A stretch of 64,000 bases of DNA from CAVSIS01 sp963814875 (GTDB lineage Bacteria; Acidobacteriota; Thermoanaerobaculia; Thermoanaerobaculales; Sulfomarinibacteraceae). Shown here one piece after another: positions 35,655 through 44,002 of this stretch. The number at the start of each line of letters is the position of its first letter. Within the stretch, counting starts at the first letter, position 1. The stretch lies in the NCBI GenBank assembly GCA_963814875.1, contig CAWFFJ010000016.1, forward strand, positions 1-64,000. Reading direction: 5' to 3'. The notes below the pieces were generated by a model. The model saw only the letters and a list, made by a program, of their open reading frames with translations, searched no databases and was not told where the DNA came from. The position numbers were made by a program, and so were the translations under genes.

Positions 35655-36356
35655 TCAGCTCGCCCTTCGTCCATCGTAGAGGGTCGCCACACCCCCGGTG
35701 AGGCGCTGCGCCCGGACGCCGATCAGGCCCGCCCCGGCCAGGCACCGGCACATTTCGCCGGTGTCGGGGAAACTGTCCACCGACGCCGGCAGGTAGCTGT
35801 AGGCCTCGTCGTCGCCGGACAAAAGGCGCCCCAGTCGGGGCGGAACCTCACGCGCCCACCAGCCGAGCAACGGGCCGAGCGGACCGCGGGGACGGGAGAA
35901 CTCGAGCACCGCCAGCATCCCGCCGGGCCGCAGCACGCGCACCAGCTCCGCGAGGCCGGCGGCAAGACGCTCGAAGTTGCGCACCCCGAAGGCCACGGTC
36001 ACTGCGTCGAACAAGCCATCGGCGAGCGGCAGCTGAAGAGCGTCGGCCGCGAACAGCGGCAGTCGCCGCCCCGCCGACTCAGCCTTGAGGTGAGCGATCC
36101 GCAGCATCGGCAGACAGAAGTCCGTTCCCAGCACCTCACAGGCACCGTCGAGGGTGAGTGCGACGTCACCGGTCCCGGTGCACACGTCGAGCACGCGTCC
36201 GCCGCCGCCATCGGCGATGCGCCGCGCAAGCCGCACCCGCCACGCCCGATCCCGGCCGAGCGAGAGCAGCCGATTCAGCAGGTCGTAGCGGTGAGAGATG
36301 CGCCCGAACATGCCGCGGATCTCGGACGACTGGCGGGTGATCAGCTCCTCGCGCAC
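35655..36356 (-). CDS. ubiE: Demethylmenaquinone/ubiquinone methyltransferase
   Basis: 233 residues. The SAM site VLDVCTGTGDVALTL, then family signatures FGRISHRYDLLNRLLSLGRDRAWR, VAFGVRNFERLAAGL and SYLPASVDSFPD. It C-methylates the ring of demethylmenaquinone (MenG) or the ubiquinone precursor (UbiE); menaquinone is likelier if this is an acidobacterium, but the sequence does not decide. Confidence 0.92.
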   Translation of the reverse strand: MREELITRQSSEIRGMFGRISHRYDLLNRLLSLGRDRAWRVRLARRIADGGGGRVLDVCTGTGDVALTLDGACEVLGTDFCLPMLRIAHLKAESAGRRLPLFAADALQLPLADGLFDAVTVAFGVRNFERLAAGLAELVRVLRPGGMLAVLEFSRPRGPLGPLLGWWAREVPPRLGRLLSGDDEAYSYLPASVDSFPDTGEMCRCLAGAGLIGVRAQRLTGGVATLYDGRRAS

Positions 36357-36407
36357 CGGGGGAGTCTACCGCGGTTCGAACGGGAAACGGCTCAAATCGC
36401 AGGGTAC

Positions 36408-36536
36408 AAACCACAGAGGCTCAGAGACACAGAGACGAGCCCGGGGTTCGCGTCCGGATGCAGGAGTATCCGGACGCGAACCCCGGGCTCGAAGCTCTCT
36501 CTGGGTGTCGTTCTGGGCCTCTGTGCCTCTGTGGTT
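36408..36536. mobile_element. MITE-like nested palindrome with CACAGAG ends
   Basis: Outer inverted repeats AACCACAGAGG (36409-36419) and CCTCTGTGGTT (36526-36536) extend with CAGAGACACAGA and CCTCTGTG words. Inside is a perfect 23-bp palindrome (36437-36459 and 36468-36490) with an 8-nt loop, rich in CCCGGGG and CGCGTCCGGA. It fills the gap between ubiE and the ITPase gene, whose stop codon is the first thing after the right end. No open frame of note. Confidence 0.6.
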
Positions 36537-37093
36537 CACTCCCCCTGAGCCAGGGCGTCGCGGAGGGCGACCAGGGCGCGGTGGCGGTGGGAGAGGGTGT
36601 TCTTCTCCGCTTCCTCCATTTCGCCGTAGCTGCGTCCGCCGCACCCGTCGGGAACGAAAGCCGTGTCCCACCCGAACCCGCGTGCGCCTCGAGGCGCCTC
36701 CGCGATGACCCCGCGGACGACGCCGAGACCGACCACCTCGCGAGCTCCGTCGGTGGCGCAGGCCAGGCACCGAACCGTCGCCCGGGGATCGCCGAAGGAG
36801 GCGGCGACGCGACAGATCCCTGCCGGTCCGACGCTGGCCAGGAGCCAGCGTATAAGCGGCCCGGGAAAGCCCCCCATCCCAGCCAACTCAAGCGAGGTGT
36901 CCTCGACCAGAACCGGGCTGCCGAGCCGCTCGAAGGCCGCCGCCGCCTTGTGACTGACCACCTCCTCGAGCTCCAGCGACTGCACCTCCGGCAGATCGAG
37001 GGCGCGGTGCTTGAGGCGCACTCCGAGGACCTCCTCAGCTTCGCGCAGCTTGCCCAGGTTGGAGGTCACGAAGACGAGGTCGGCCAGCCGCAT
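36536..37093 (-). CDS. rdgB: Non-canonical purine NTP pyrophosphatase (ITPase/RdgB family)
   Basis: 185 residues from the ATG at 37093 (TGATG overlap with the upstream stop). VFVTSNLGKLREAEEVL, SHKAAAAFERLGSPVLVEDTSLELAGMGGFPGPLIRWLL and GFGWDTAFVPDG..SYGEMEEAEKNTLSHR form the substrate site. It hydrolyses ITP, dITP and XTP to monophosphates, keeping deaminated purines out of DNA and RNA. The FPGPLIRWLL form resembles archaeal and eukaryotic ITPases more than E. coli RdgB. Confidence 0.88.
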   Translation of the reverse strand: MRLADLVFVTSNLGKLREAEEVLGVRLKHRALDLPEVQSLELEEVVSHKAAAAFERLGSPVLVEDTSLELAGMGGFPGPLIRWLLASVGPAGICRVAASFGDPRATVRCLACATDGAREVVGLGVVRGVIAEAPRGARGFGWDTAFVPDGCGGRSYGEMEEAEKNTLSHRHRALVALRDALAQGE

Positions 37094-38670
37094 CAAGTCT
37101 CCACGTCGACCCGGCTGATCTCCTCCAGCGCGACCCGGTAGACCGCAATCTTGCGGCTCAGCCCCTTGAGCTGGAAGTTGCCGAGGTGCTCGGTCGGAAA
37201 GAGGTGGGCGACCGCGGCCTGGGTCGCCTCGCCGATCACCACCTGGTTGGGGGTCGCGACGTACTCCTCGAGCCGCGCGGCCACGTTGACCGTGTTGCCG
37301 AGCACGGTGTAGTCCACGCGGCGCGACGAGCCGATGTCGCCGACAACGACGGGGCCGGAGTTGATCGCGAGGCGCGCCTCGACCGGCTCCAGGCCTTCAA
37401 GCGCCCGCTCCTGGTTCCAGCGCTTCATGCCCTTGAGGATGGCGATGGCGGATCGCACCGCCTGCTCGGCGTGGTCGGCCCGCGGCAGGGGCGCCCCGAA
37501 AAAGGCCATCACCGCGTCGCCGATGAACTTGTCGAGGGTCCCCCCGAACTCGAACACACTGTCGGCTGCGAGCGAGAAGAAGTGGTTGAGGAACGCGGCC
37601 ACGTCCTCAGGCGGCAGGGTCTCGCATCGTGGCGTGAAGCCGACGATGTCCGCGAACAGGATCGTGATCTCCTGCAGGGTGACGTTGGAGTCCTCGCGCT
37701 CGGGAGCACTGAGCACGGCCTCGATGACAGCCGGCGAGTGGTAGCGCTCGAGCCGGGTGCGCTCGAGCTGCTGGCGGCGAATGCGCTCATTGAGGCGCGC
37801 GCGCTCGATCGCCACCGCGGCGTAGTTCGCGAGCGCCGTCAGAAGGTCGAGGTCCGAGGTCGAGAGCGAGCCCACGTGGAGCGGCGAGTCGACGTAGATC
37901 GCGCCGATCACCCGGTCGCGATGCCACAGGGGCGCGCACATCGCTGACCGGATCTGGTGGATGCGGATGCTCCGGCCGGCCTCGAATCGCTGGTCGGACT
38001 GCGCGTCGTGGGTCAGCAAAGCGACCTTTTGGTTGGTCACCATGTCGAGGATGGTGCGCGAGATCGGCACCTCGGGCGTCTCGCCGCTCTCCGACTCCCG
38101 GGCGCGAAACAGCTCCAGCCGAGGAGTGCCCTCGTCGTCGAACAGGACGATGAACCCGCGGTCCACCACCAGGTGTTCGAAGACCATGTCCATGACCTGC
38201 TCCAGCACCGGCTGGAGGTCCTCGACCTGGAGCAGGGTCTTGGCGACCTGGGCCAGGATCTCGAACACCCGTTCGCGCCCGCCGACCTCCCGCGAGGACG
38301 TCGACGCGCTTCCCTCGAGACCGTAGTCCTGGTTGAACTCGCTCAGCGGGCGCAAGTAGGTGGCTGAGGACAGCCCCTCGGTGGCGCCGGCGACTTCCTC
38401 GACCATGAGCACGAAGCTGCCAACAACCAACTGGTCGCCGGCGGCAACCGGCGCCGAGGCGACGAACGCCTCGTTGACCTTGACGCCGTTGGTCGACTCG
38501 AGGTCGAAAATGCGCGCGACGCCGTCCTCGACGTCGATCCGGGCGTGGTGGCGAGAGACCGAGAAGTCGCGCAGGACCACATCGTTGTCGCTGGAACGGC
38601 CAATCGTCACCCGTTGTTGCACCGGTACACGGTGGGAGACCCCGCCTTCTTCGTACACCAGCTCGAGCAT
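37093..38670 (-). CDS. FHA-GAF-adenylate/guanylate cyclase (class III)
   Basis: 525 residues. FHA domain at about 1-95 (VTIGRSSDNDVVLRDFSVSRHHARI...STNGVKVN), which binds phosphothreonine peptides; GAF domain at about 150-295 (LVVDRGFIVLFDDEG, MCAPLWHRDRVIGAIYVDS); class III cyclase at about 330-520 with both metal Asp residues (ITILFADIVGFTPR, LDKFIGDAVMAFFGAP) and YTVLGNTVNVAARLEE. It should make cAMP or cGMP, gated by a phosphoprotein and a small ligand. No transmembrane segment. A Ser/Thr kinase at 59944 could be a source of phosphothreonine (inference). Confidence 0.92.
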   Translation of the reverse strand: MLELVYEEGGVSHRVPVQQRVTIGRSSDNDVVLRDFSVSRHHARIDVEDGVARIFDLESTNGVKVNEAFVASAPVAAGDQLVVGSFVLMVEEVAGATEGLSSATYLRPLSEFNQDYGLEGSASTSSREVGGRERVFEILAQVAKTLLQVEDLQPVLEQVMDMVFEHLVVDRGFIVLFDDEGTPRLELFRARESESGETPEVPISRTILDMVTNQKVALLTHDAQSDQRFEAGRSIRIHQIRSAMCAPLWHRDRVIGAIYVDSPLHVGSLSTSDLDLLTALANYAAVAIERARLNERIRRQQLERTRLERYHSPAVIEAVLSAPEREDSNVTLQEITILFADIVGFTPRCETLPPEDVAAFLNHFFSLAADSVFEFGGTLDKFIGDAVMAFFGAPLPRADHAEQAVRSAIAILKGMKRWNQERALEGLEPVEARLAINSGPVVVGDIGSSRRVDYTVLGNTVNVAARLEEYVATPNQVVIGEATQAAVAHLFPTEHLGNFQLKGLSRKIAVYRVALEEISRVDVET

Positions 38671-38726
38671 GGGCTACATTGTACCGTGGAGGAGCGTCTC
38701 AGCGACGAACTGGTGAGAGATGCAGG

Positions 38727-39239
38727 CTAGTTGGGGCTGTGACGCGGGTCTAGATCGCCGGAGGACCACTCGACGCCTCCCCGGCCGGATGCAACAGCGC
38801 GATCGAGCGCGACGACCGCCTCTCCGAGGAGACGCACCGCGTCGTCGATCCGAGCCTCGCTTGCGGCCACGGTCCGCACGCCGACGCACGCACCGGACGT
38901 TTGGAAGCTCTCTCTGAGGCGGATCGCGACGTCCTGGGCGTCGGCCGCATCGCAGGCGCCCGCCACGACCCCGACCCGGCGTTCGCCGAGGCGGGCGACG
39001 ACATCCTCACGACGGGTCACCGACCGGACCACGGTGGCGAGTTGGGCGACCGGAAACCCCAGGCCGCCGTCGCCGACCAGCACCGCGAGCGGCTCGCGCC
39101 GCCGGACGGCCCGGGCGAGCTCGCGATCGAGTTCGGCGAGGAACTGGCGCAGGTTCGGCAGCCCTGTGGCCTCGTCCCATCCGGCGCACCGTGCGAGCCG
39201 CGCCGCCAGCTGCAACACGCCGTCCTCGTTGCTCGTCAC
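38727..39239 (-). CDS. Degenerate GGDEF-domain protein
   Basis: 170 residues. DEATGLPNLRQFLAELDRELARAVRRREPLAVLVGD matches the start of a GGDEF domain. The signature position reads VVARLGERRVGVV, so the GGDEF active loop is replaced and cyclase activity is not expected. It may bind nucleotide or a partner. It lies 56 bases upstream of the FHA-cyclase gene on the same strand, so a regulatory role in that operon is plausible. Confidence 0.65.
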   Translation of the reverse strand: MTSNEDGVLQLAARLARCAGWDEATGLPNLRQFLAELDRELARAVRRREPLAVLVGDGGLGFPVAQLATVVRSVTRREDVVARLGERRVGVVAGACDAADAQDVAIRLRESFQTSGACVGVRTVAASEARIDDAVRLLGEAVVALDRAVASGRGGVEWSSGDLDPRHSPN

Positions 39240-39346
39240 GCCGCACCTCCTGAGTGAGGGGTACCGTGGTGCCGCGGTGGTGATACCCAGGCCGAAGGTG
39301 GGACCGCGATTTGGTGACGGCCGTCACGGGCCGACGCCAGCAATCG

Positions 39347-40345
39347 TCAGCGGCGCTGGTCGTTCAACCAGCCGAGCAGTATCTCGCGTCGCTTCCGATT
39401 AGGCCCTCCCGCCGCCCGGAAGACCTCCAGCTCGACGAACGGCGCGCCGCACTGGTAGAGCTGCTTGGCGGCGGTGGCCCACCAGCTCGGCTCCCCGTTC
39501 TTGAGCACGCGAGCCCATGCCCCGCATGCCCGCCGGGCGAGCGGAGCATCGACCTCCAGGCCGAGGTTCCGCATCCCGGCCGAGAGCACCGCGTCGGTGT
39601 CGTCGACCCAACACGTGGTGGCGATCCACGCGTCGAATCGGACCAGCGCATCGGTGTAGACGGTCATGGTCCAGGCTCCGCTGCCCCCTGTCGGCATGAC
39701 CAGGAAACGTTGCAGCGCCAGCGATTCTGCGACCTGCATGAGCTGGAGGCGGGTCTGCAGCTCCTGCGCCCTCCCGTAGGCCGCAACCACCGCCGGCAGG
39801 TCGCCGGGCTGGGCCAGCGTCGCCACCGCCGTCAGGCACGCTTGCACCGATCGTTCGAACAGGATGCCGCGCCACGGGCTTCGCGCACCTTCGTCAGCCA
39901 CCGCGGACTCCAGCCAGACCTCGATCAGGGCATGGCGGCGAAGGGTGCGGCGGAGGGCGTTGATCTCGCCCACCACTCGCGCCGCCTGGTCGGCCGGGAC
40001 TCCATCCGACACATCCGGAACGGCGTCGGCGATCAGATCGCGGTACCCGTAAACCGCTGCCTGACGAACCCGGAGCGAATCGCTGCCGAGGGCATCCGTA
40101 TAGGCCTCGAGCAGCACCGGGTCGTGGAAGGCGGCACCACCGAGCAGCAGCGCCACCATGCGGTCCTCGTCGAGCTCACCGGAGCGCCAGGCCTCCAGTT
40201 GACCTGCCGGCGAAGGCCAGCTGCGCAGCGCCCTTTGCTGGAGATACTCCTTGGCCGTGCTGTCGAAATACCCGCCCGGAAAGTAGACCAGCTCCGATGG
40301 AACCGCCATCGTCCACCCAAGCAGCAGCGCCAACCCGACTCCCAT
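39347..40345 (-). CDS. Hypothetical secreted or anchored helical protein
   Basis: 332 residues from the ATG at 40345; the frame is open upstream but overlaps truA. An N-terminal hydrophobic stretch (MGVGLALLLGWTMA) looks like a signal peptide. The rest is mostly helical, with HEAT-like stretches (SLRVRQAAVYGYRDLIADAV) and two or three Cys near the C-terminus. No family recognised. It is divergent from truA, 48 bases away. Confidence 0.5.
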   Translation of the reverse strand: MGVGLALLLGWTMAVPSELVYFPGGYFDSTAKEYLQQRALRSWPSPAGQLEAWRSGELDEDRMVALLLGGAAFHDPVLLEAYTDALGSDSLRVRQAAVYGYRDLIADAVPDVSDGVPADQAARVVGEINALRRTLRRHALIEVWLESAVADEGARSPWRGILFERSVQACLTAVATLAQPGDLPAVVAAYGRAQELQTRLQLMQVAESLALQRFLVMPTGGSGAWTMTVYTDALVRFDAWIATTCWVDDTDAVLSAGMRNLGLEVDAPLARRACGAWARVLKNGEPSWWATAAKQLYQCGAPFVELEVFRAAGGPNRKRREILLGWLNDQRR

Positions 40346-40393
40346 GACGACCTCGGCTTTCTTCTCCTCGTCCCGCGTGCGAGCATACCCGCG

Positions 40394-41203
40394 ATGGGAT
40401 GTCGCGTGAAGCTGACCCTGGCCTACCTCGGCACCGGGTTCCACGGCTGGCAGCGGCAGCGCGCCGAGCGCACCGTGCAGGGCGATCTCGAGACCGCCCT
40501 GGAGGGGCTGACCGGTCGCCGCGTTGCGGTGGTCGGCGCCGGACGCACGGACGCCGGCGTCCATGCCGCGGCCCAGGTGGCCCACCTCGACCTCCTCGAG
40601 GACATCCCGGCCGAGGGCCTCGTCCGCGCACTCAACGGACGGCTCGCTCCCGATCTCCGAGTCCGCGCCGCCCGGCGCGTCGAAGCGAGCTTCCACGCCC
40701 GCCGCAGCGCGGCCGCCAAGCTCTACGTCTACCGCGCCGCGTGGCGGCCCTCGCTGCTGCCATGGGCCGGTCTACGCCGCGCCGTGGTGACCACGGTGCG
40801 TGACACGAGCGGGCTTGCTGCCGCGGCACGGTGTCTCGAGGGATGCCACGACATGGCCTCGTTCACGGTCACTGATCCGAGCCAGGGACCCACGATCCGG
40901 ACTCTGTTCCGGGTCACGGTGCGACACCGACGCGATGGTGTGACGCTGTCGTTCCTCGGCAACGGATTCCTCCGCTACCAGGTGCGCCGGATGGTCGGAG
41001 CGCTGCTCGAGGTCGGATGGGGACACCGCAGCGTGGAGGAGTTGCACCGCATGGTCGTCGATCCCGAGCCGGGCGCCCGCGTGTGGACCGCTCCGGCGGT
41101 CGGCCTCACCCTCGAGAAGGTGCTCTACCGTCTCGACGTAGCCGGGTCCGAGGCGGCCCGTGGAGGCGCCGTCCCTGTGGTAGACTCCCTCGTCCTGGAG
41201 TGA
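40394..41203 (+). CDS. truA: tRNA pseudouridine(38-40) synthase
   Basis: 269 residues; the GTG at 40406 is an alternative start. YLGTGFHGWQRQRAERTVQGDLE, catalytic Asp in VGAGRTDAGVHAAAQVAH, ASFHARRSAAAKLYVYR and FLRYQVRRMVGALLEVG are TruA signatures. It isomerises U38-40 in the tRNA anticodon arm. About 20 C-terminal residues extend past the usual end. The uppS start follows by 4 bases. Confidence 0.94.
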   Translation: MGCRVKLTLAYLGTGFHGWQRQRAERTVQGDLETALEGLTGRRVAVVGAGRTDAGVHAAAQVAHLDLLEDIPAEGLVRALNGRLAPDLRVRAARRVEASFHARRSAAAKLYVYRAAWRPSLLPWAGLRRAVVTTVRDTSGLAAAARCLEGCHDMASFTVTDPSQGPTIRTLFRVTVRHRRDGVTLSFLGNGFLRYQVRRMVGALLEVGWGHRSVEELHRMVVDPEPGARVWTAPAVGLTLEKVLYRLDVAGSEAARGGAVPVVDSLVLE

Positions 41204-41207
41204 GCCG

Positions 41208-42032
41208 ATGCAGTCCATCGAAGCGGTCGCTCCGCCGGGCAGTCCGGAGCGGGAGATTCTCGACCAGATTGACCCACACCGACTGCCGCACCACGTCGCC
41301 GTGATTATGGACGGCAACGGTCGCTGGGCACAGATCCGACACCTGCCTCGAGTCGAAGGTCACCGGGCCGGGATCCGAGCGGTGCAGACCACGGTCGAAA
41401 TGGTGGCGCGGCTCGGGATCCCCTGGGTCACGCTGTACGCCTTCTCGACGGAGAACTGGAAGCGCCCGAGGGCAGAAGTTGCGACGCTGATGACGCTGCT
41501 CAGGGACTACATCGACCGTGAGCTCGAACGCTTCGTCGCCAACAACCTCCGCCTGCGCACGATCGGGCGTCTCGAACGGCTCAATGCTCCGGTCCGACGG
41601 CGTATCGAGGCGGCGGTGGCGGCAACCGCCGGTTGCACCGGCACTACCGTCCAGATCGCCCTCAGCTACTCCGGGCGGCAGGAGCTCACGGACCTCGTTC
41701 GCCACGCCGTCGAGGCCGGCGCCAGTGGCCTCCTGCGCGCAGACGAGGTCGACGAGGCGTGGATCGGCGCCCACCTCCAGACTGCGAGCTCTCCCGACCC
41801 AGACCTGCTGGTCCGCACCTCCGGCGAGCAGCGAATCTCGAATTTCCTGCTGTGGCAGATCGCCTACGCCGAGATCTACTTCACGCCCGTCCTGTGGCCG
41901 GACTTCTCGAACCTGGAGCTGCTCCAGGCCATCCTCGAGTTCCAGCGCCGCGAGCGCCGGTTCGGCGGCCTCGGCCACCAGTCCGAACGGGCCGGCGATC
42001 CGGATGGAGGCCCTCGTGCGCCGCGCGCGTGA
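41208..42032 (+). CDS. uppS: Isoprenyl transferase (undecaprenyl diphosphate synthase)
   Basis: 274 residues. HVAVIMDGNGRWAQIR with catalytic Asp35, GHRAGIRAVQTTVE, TLYAFSTENWKRP, and SSPDPDLLVRTSGEQRISNFLLWQIAYAEIYF near the C-terminus. Cis-prenyltransferase that builds the C55 lipid carrier for peptidoglycan and glycans. Its 3' end overlaps cdsA by 29 bases. First gene of an eight-gene envelope operon. Confidence 0.95.
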   Translation: MQSIEAVAPPGSPEREILDQIDPHRLPHHVAVIMDGNGRWAQIRHLPRVEGHRAGIRAVQTTVEMVARLGIPWVTLYAFSTENWKRPRAEVATLMTLLRDYIDRELERFVANNLRLRTIGRLERLNAPVRRRIEAAVAATAGCTGTTVQIALSYSGRQELTDLVRHAVEAGASGLLRADEVDEAWIGAHLQTASSPDPDLLVRTSGEQRISNFLLWQIAYAEIYFTPVLWPDFSNLELLQAILEFQRRERRFGGLGHQSERAGDPDGGPRAPRA

Positions 42033-42831
42033 AGCCGTCGCAGCGGTCGGCGCCCCGCTCGTCCTCGCGATCATCGTGTGGCTGCCGCCGTGGGTGCTGC
42101 TCACGGTCCTCACGGCGGCTGTGCTGGTCGCGGCCGACGAGCTCCTGACCATGGCCCGCGGCGCCGGCGTCGCGTGCGGCCGCTGGCTGCCTCTGGTTTC
42201 CCTGCTGGCGGTGATGGTCGCAGCCTGGCTGCTCGGTCCGCAAGGTCTTCTGGTCGGTATCTCCATCGCCGTCCTGGTGCTCCCGGCGTTTCAGCTGGCC
42301 GCGCCCGGCCGCCCTCAGGGGGCGCTCGCGGGGACGTCGGTGGCGGTGTTCACGGTCGCCTACATGGCACTTACCGTCTCCTGCCTCGGCTGGCTGCGCA
42401 CGATGCCTGCGGCCGGCACGGGGATCCGGTTGGTGCTCTTCTTCCTGCTCGTGATCTGGGTCGGCGACTCCGGCGCCTACTACGTCGGCCGCTCACTCGG
42501 CCGTCACCGCCTGGCGCCGCGGATCAGCCCCAACAAGACCTGGGAGGGCCTCGCCGGAGCGGTGGTGACCACCTACCTCGCAGCCGCCGGGTTGCGTCTT
42601 GCACTCGGCCTTGAGCTGCCCTGGATCCACGTCGCCGGCATCGCGACGGTTCTCGCCGTTTGCGCACCGCTCGGCGACCTGGTCGAGTCGCAGTTCAAGC
42701 GCGACACCGGCGTCAAGGACTCGTCCGGACTGATCCCGGGTCACGGTGGGGTGCTCGACCGCACCGACAGCCTCTTCTTCGCGGCGCCGCCGGTTCTCGC
42801 CTACCTGCTGCTGACCGGTCTGGTGTCGTGA
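42004..42831 (+). CDS. cdsA: Phosphatidate cytidylyltransferase
   Basis: 275 residues, about eight transmembrane helices. The C-terminal signature CAPLGDLVESQFKRDTGVKD...SGLIPGHGGVLDRTDSLFF is the CdsA pattern with metal-binding Asp residues. It makes CDP-diacylglycerol from phosphatidate and CTP for phospholipids. The stop overlaps the dxr start. Confidence 0.94.
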   Translation: MEALVRRAREAVAAVGAPLVLAIIVWLPPWVLLTVLTAAVLVAADELLTMARGAGVACGRWLPLVSLLAVMVAAWLLGPQGLLVGISIAVLVLPAFQLAAPGRPQGALAGTSVAVFTVAYMALTVSCLGWLRTMPAAGTGIRLVLFFLLVIWVGDSGAYYVGRSLGRHRLAPRISPNKTWEGLAGAVVTTYLAAAGLRLALGLELPWIHVAGIATVLAVCAPLGDLVESQFKRDTGVKDSSGLIPGHGGVLDRTDSLFFAAPPVLAYLLLTGLVS

Positions 42832-43991
42832 GGCGACTCGCCCTGCTCGGTGCCACCGGCTCGATCGGGCGGTCGACGCTGGATGTGGTTGAGGCGTTTC
42901 CTGAGCGCTTCGAGGTCGCCACGATGGCGGCCGGCCGCAACCTCGCACTGCTCGAGCGCCAACTCGAGCGCCATCGCCCTGTACTGGTGGCAGTGGCCGA
43001 CGAAGCGGACGCTGCCCGGCTGCGACGAGACCATCCCGGGCTCGAGGTCGTTTCCGGTCCCGACGGCCTCGTGGCCGCCGCCTGCCACGTGGAGGTCGAC
43101 CTCGTGGTCGCGGCCCTGGTCGGCTCGGTCGGCCTGGTGCCGACGCTCGAGGCCGTCCGCCGCGGCATCGACATCGCGTTGGCCAACAAGGAGACCCTGG
43201 TCGTGGCGGGCGACCTGGTCATGGCCGAGGCGGCCAGGTCCGGAGCCGCGATCCTGCCCGTGGACAGCGAGCACAACGCCATCCATCAGGCGCTGCGGGT
43301 GGGCCCCCCGGAGGGCGTGCGGCGGATTCTGCTGACCGCCTCCGGCGGCCCGTTCCGCACCTGGCCGACCGAGCGGATCCGCGCCGCCACGGTCGCCGAC
43401 GCGCTCGCCCACCCGACCTGGTCGATGGGCCCCAAGATCACCGTCGACTCGGCCACGATGATGAACAAGGGGCTCGAGATCATCGAGGCCCACCACCTGT
43501 TCGGACTGCCGTCGCAGCTCATCGATGTCGTGGTGCACCCGCAGAGCCTGGTCCACTCCCTGGTCGAGTACGTCGATGGCACCCTGATCGCCCAGCTGTC
43601 GGTCAACGACATGCGGTTCCCGATCCTGTACGCACTTGCCTATCCCGAGCGGCTGCCGTCCCCGATGCCTCCGCTCGACCTGGTGCGGGCGGGGACCCTG
43701 ACCTTCGAGGCCCCCGACCCCGGACGTTTCCCCGCCCTGAGCCTGGCGCGGGCGGCGCTCGAGGCCGGCGGCGAGATGCCCGCGGTCCTCAATGCCGCCA
43801 ACGAGGTCGCCGTCGCCCGTTTCCTTCACGGCGGACTGCCCTTCCCCGCCATCACCGACACCATTGCCGCAGTGATGGATGCCTGGCAGGCTCGCAACCG
43901 GCCGCTCGCGGATCTCGAGCAGGCCCTCGCGGTCGACCGCGAGGCCCGAAGGCTCGCCGCAGAGCGTCTCGGGAAATACCTTTCCGTCTGA
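42828..43991 (+). CDS. dxr: 1-deoxy-D-xylulose-5-phosphate reductoisomerase
   Basis: 387 residues, GTG start at 42828 (GTGA overlap). NADPH motif LALLGATGSIGRSTLDVV, ALANKETLVVAGDLV, PVDSEHNAIHQAL (metal Asp and Glu), LTASGGPFR and WSMGPKITVDSATMMNKGLEIIEAHHLFG. Second step of the MEP isoprenoid pathway, feeding substrate to UppS two genes upstream. Confidence 0.96.
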   Translation: MRRLALLGATGSIGRSTLDVVEAFPERFEVATMAAGRNLALLERQLERHRPVLVAVADEADAARLRRDHPGLEVVSGPDGLVAAACHVEVDLVVAALVGSVGLVPTLEAVRRGIDIALANKETLVVAGDLVMAEAARSGAAILPVDSEHNAIHQALRVGPPEGVRRILLTASGGPFRTWPTERIRAATVADALAHPTWSMGPKITVDSATMMNKGLEIIEAHHLFGLPSQLIDVVVHPQSLVHSLVEYVDGTLIAQLSVNDMRFPILYALAYPERLPSPMPPLDLVRAGTLTFEAPDPGRFPALSLARAALEAGGEMPAVLNAANEVAVARFLHGGLPFPAITDTIAAVMDAWQARNRPLADLEQALAVDREARRLAAERLGKYLSV

Positions 43992-44002
43992 GGTCGTTCG
44001 CC

